This document shows positions 5,749-6,077 of a stretch of DNA of 6,077 bases, one piece after another; the stretch's first letter is position 1, and each line of letters starts with the position of its first letter. The translations under genes were made by a program, and so were the position numbers. This stretch comes from Burkholderiales bacterium. Its GTDB lineage: Bacteria; Pseudomonadota; Gammaproteobacteria; Burkholderiales; Burkholderiaceae_D. The stretch covers positions 1 through 6,077 of the forward strand of contig JACPVY010000265.1 of assembly GCA_016197345.1 (NCBI GenBank). Direction: 5' to 3'. The notes under the pieces are model-generated. The model had not been told where the DNA came from, searched no databases, and saw only the letters and a program-made list of their open reading frames with translations.

Positions 5749-6077
5749 TTAGGCTTCAGAAATCCAAGTAATCGTCATGGTTTGATTATGCAAATGGCAC
5801 TCGCCGTGGAAGGTAGTTCCAGCAATTTCGCCATTTGAATAATAGCCAGTGACGGTCGTATTTTTACCGAGCACATCGGCCCCGGCCTCAATTTCTTCAT
5901 CGACCCGGTCGCCCATCACCAATTTGCGACCGATGCAACTGACCAAGACGGCTAGTGCATCGCCTGAACCGCCTTGGCTACCATTGCCAAAAGCCGTTTT
6001 GGCAGCGGTTTCGGCCCCTTCGATCAATTTTTCGGTCGAAGAATGCATCAATTTCAAATAGCCTTTTGGGTCAATTT
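5749..6077 (-). CDS. FIST-domain sensory protein, C-terminal part only
   Basis: The gene enters from the right edge already in frame (first full codons I-D-P-K-G-Y-L-K-L-M), and 108 residues are visible before the TAA. The segment matches the FIST C-terminal domain: KLIEGAETAAKTAF, then ALAVLVSCIGRKLVMG, VTGYYSNGEI and CHLHNQTMTITW near the end. FIST proteins are cytosolic sensory proteins proposed to bind small ligands. Some, the NosP group, are reported to bind haem and nitric oxide and to control a partner hybrid kinase. Here the next gene, four bases downstream, is exactly such a soluble PAS hybrid kinase, so the two probably form a sensor-kinase pair translated from one mRNA. The N-terminal FIST domain is outside the window, so the ligand and any haem site cannot be judged. 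A TTG at 6057 is inside the domain and is not the start. Confidence 0.88.
   Translation of the reverse strand, partial: IDPKGYLKLMHSSTEKLIEGAETAAKTAFGNGSQGGSGDALAVLVSCIGRKLVMGDRVDEEIEAGADVLGKNTTVTGYYSNGEIAGTTFHGECHLHNQTMTITWISEA

Overview
The window reads as chromosomal DNA of a proteobacterium. GC is close to 50 percent by eye. The ispD-ispF pair and the soluble FIST / multi-PAS hybrid kinase set suggest a betaproteobacterium, perhaps in the Neisseriales. That placement is an inference from gene content and general feel, not from a search.

Layout, left to right. (1) 1-800, minus strand: the first 25 codons of ispF and a complete ispD, one base apart, encoding two steps of the MEP isoprenoid pathway. 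(2) 801-1285: a 485-base gap between divergent genes, with no credible ORF. It holds an AT-rich inverted repeat, a weak promoter candidate and a leader that could fold in two mutually exclusive ways. (3) 1286-1714, plus strand: a single-domain CheY-like response regulator. Its first beta strand and acidic pair lie upstream of every ATG, GTG or TTG in frame, so it seems to start at a rare ATT codon behind a good Shine-Dalgarno sequence. (4) 1715-2009: a 295-base convergent gap with a perfect 8-bp stem-loop, three tandem copies of a 13-bp repeat and a 12-bp tandem duplication. (5) 2010-2381, minus: a stand-alone Hpt protein with an intact phospho-histidine motif. (6) 2507-5744, minus: a large soluble hybrid histidine kinase (three PAS, HisKA, HATPase, REC1, REC2, Hpt). 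It is broken near 2763: the end of REC2 and the start of the Hpt domain are missing, and the Hpt remnant lies in another frame. (7) 5749-6077, minus: the C-terminal end of a FIST-domain protein, four bases upstream of the kinase.

The right-hand two thirds look like one phosphorelay: a FIST sensor, a cytosolic PAS hybrid kinase, an Hpt shuttle, and a single-domain regulator facing them. FIST proteins partnered with hybrid kinases are known, including the nitric-oxide-associated NosP/NahK pair, but the ligand here cannot be read from the sequence. The two points most worth checking are the REC2/Hpt break, which sits on a perfect 9-bp inverted repeat, and the non-canonical start of the regulator.
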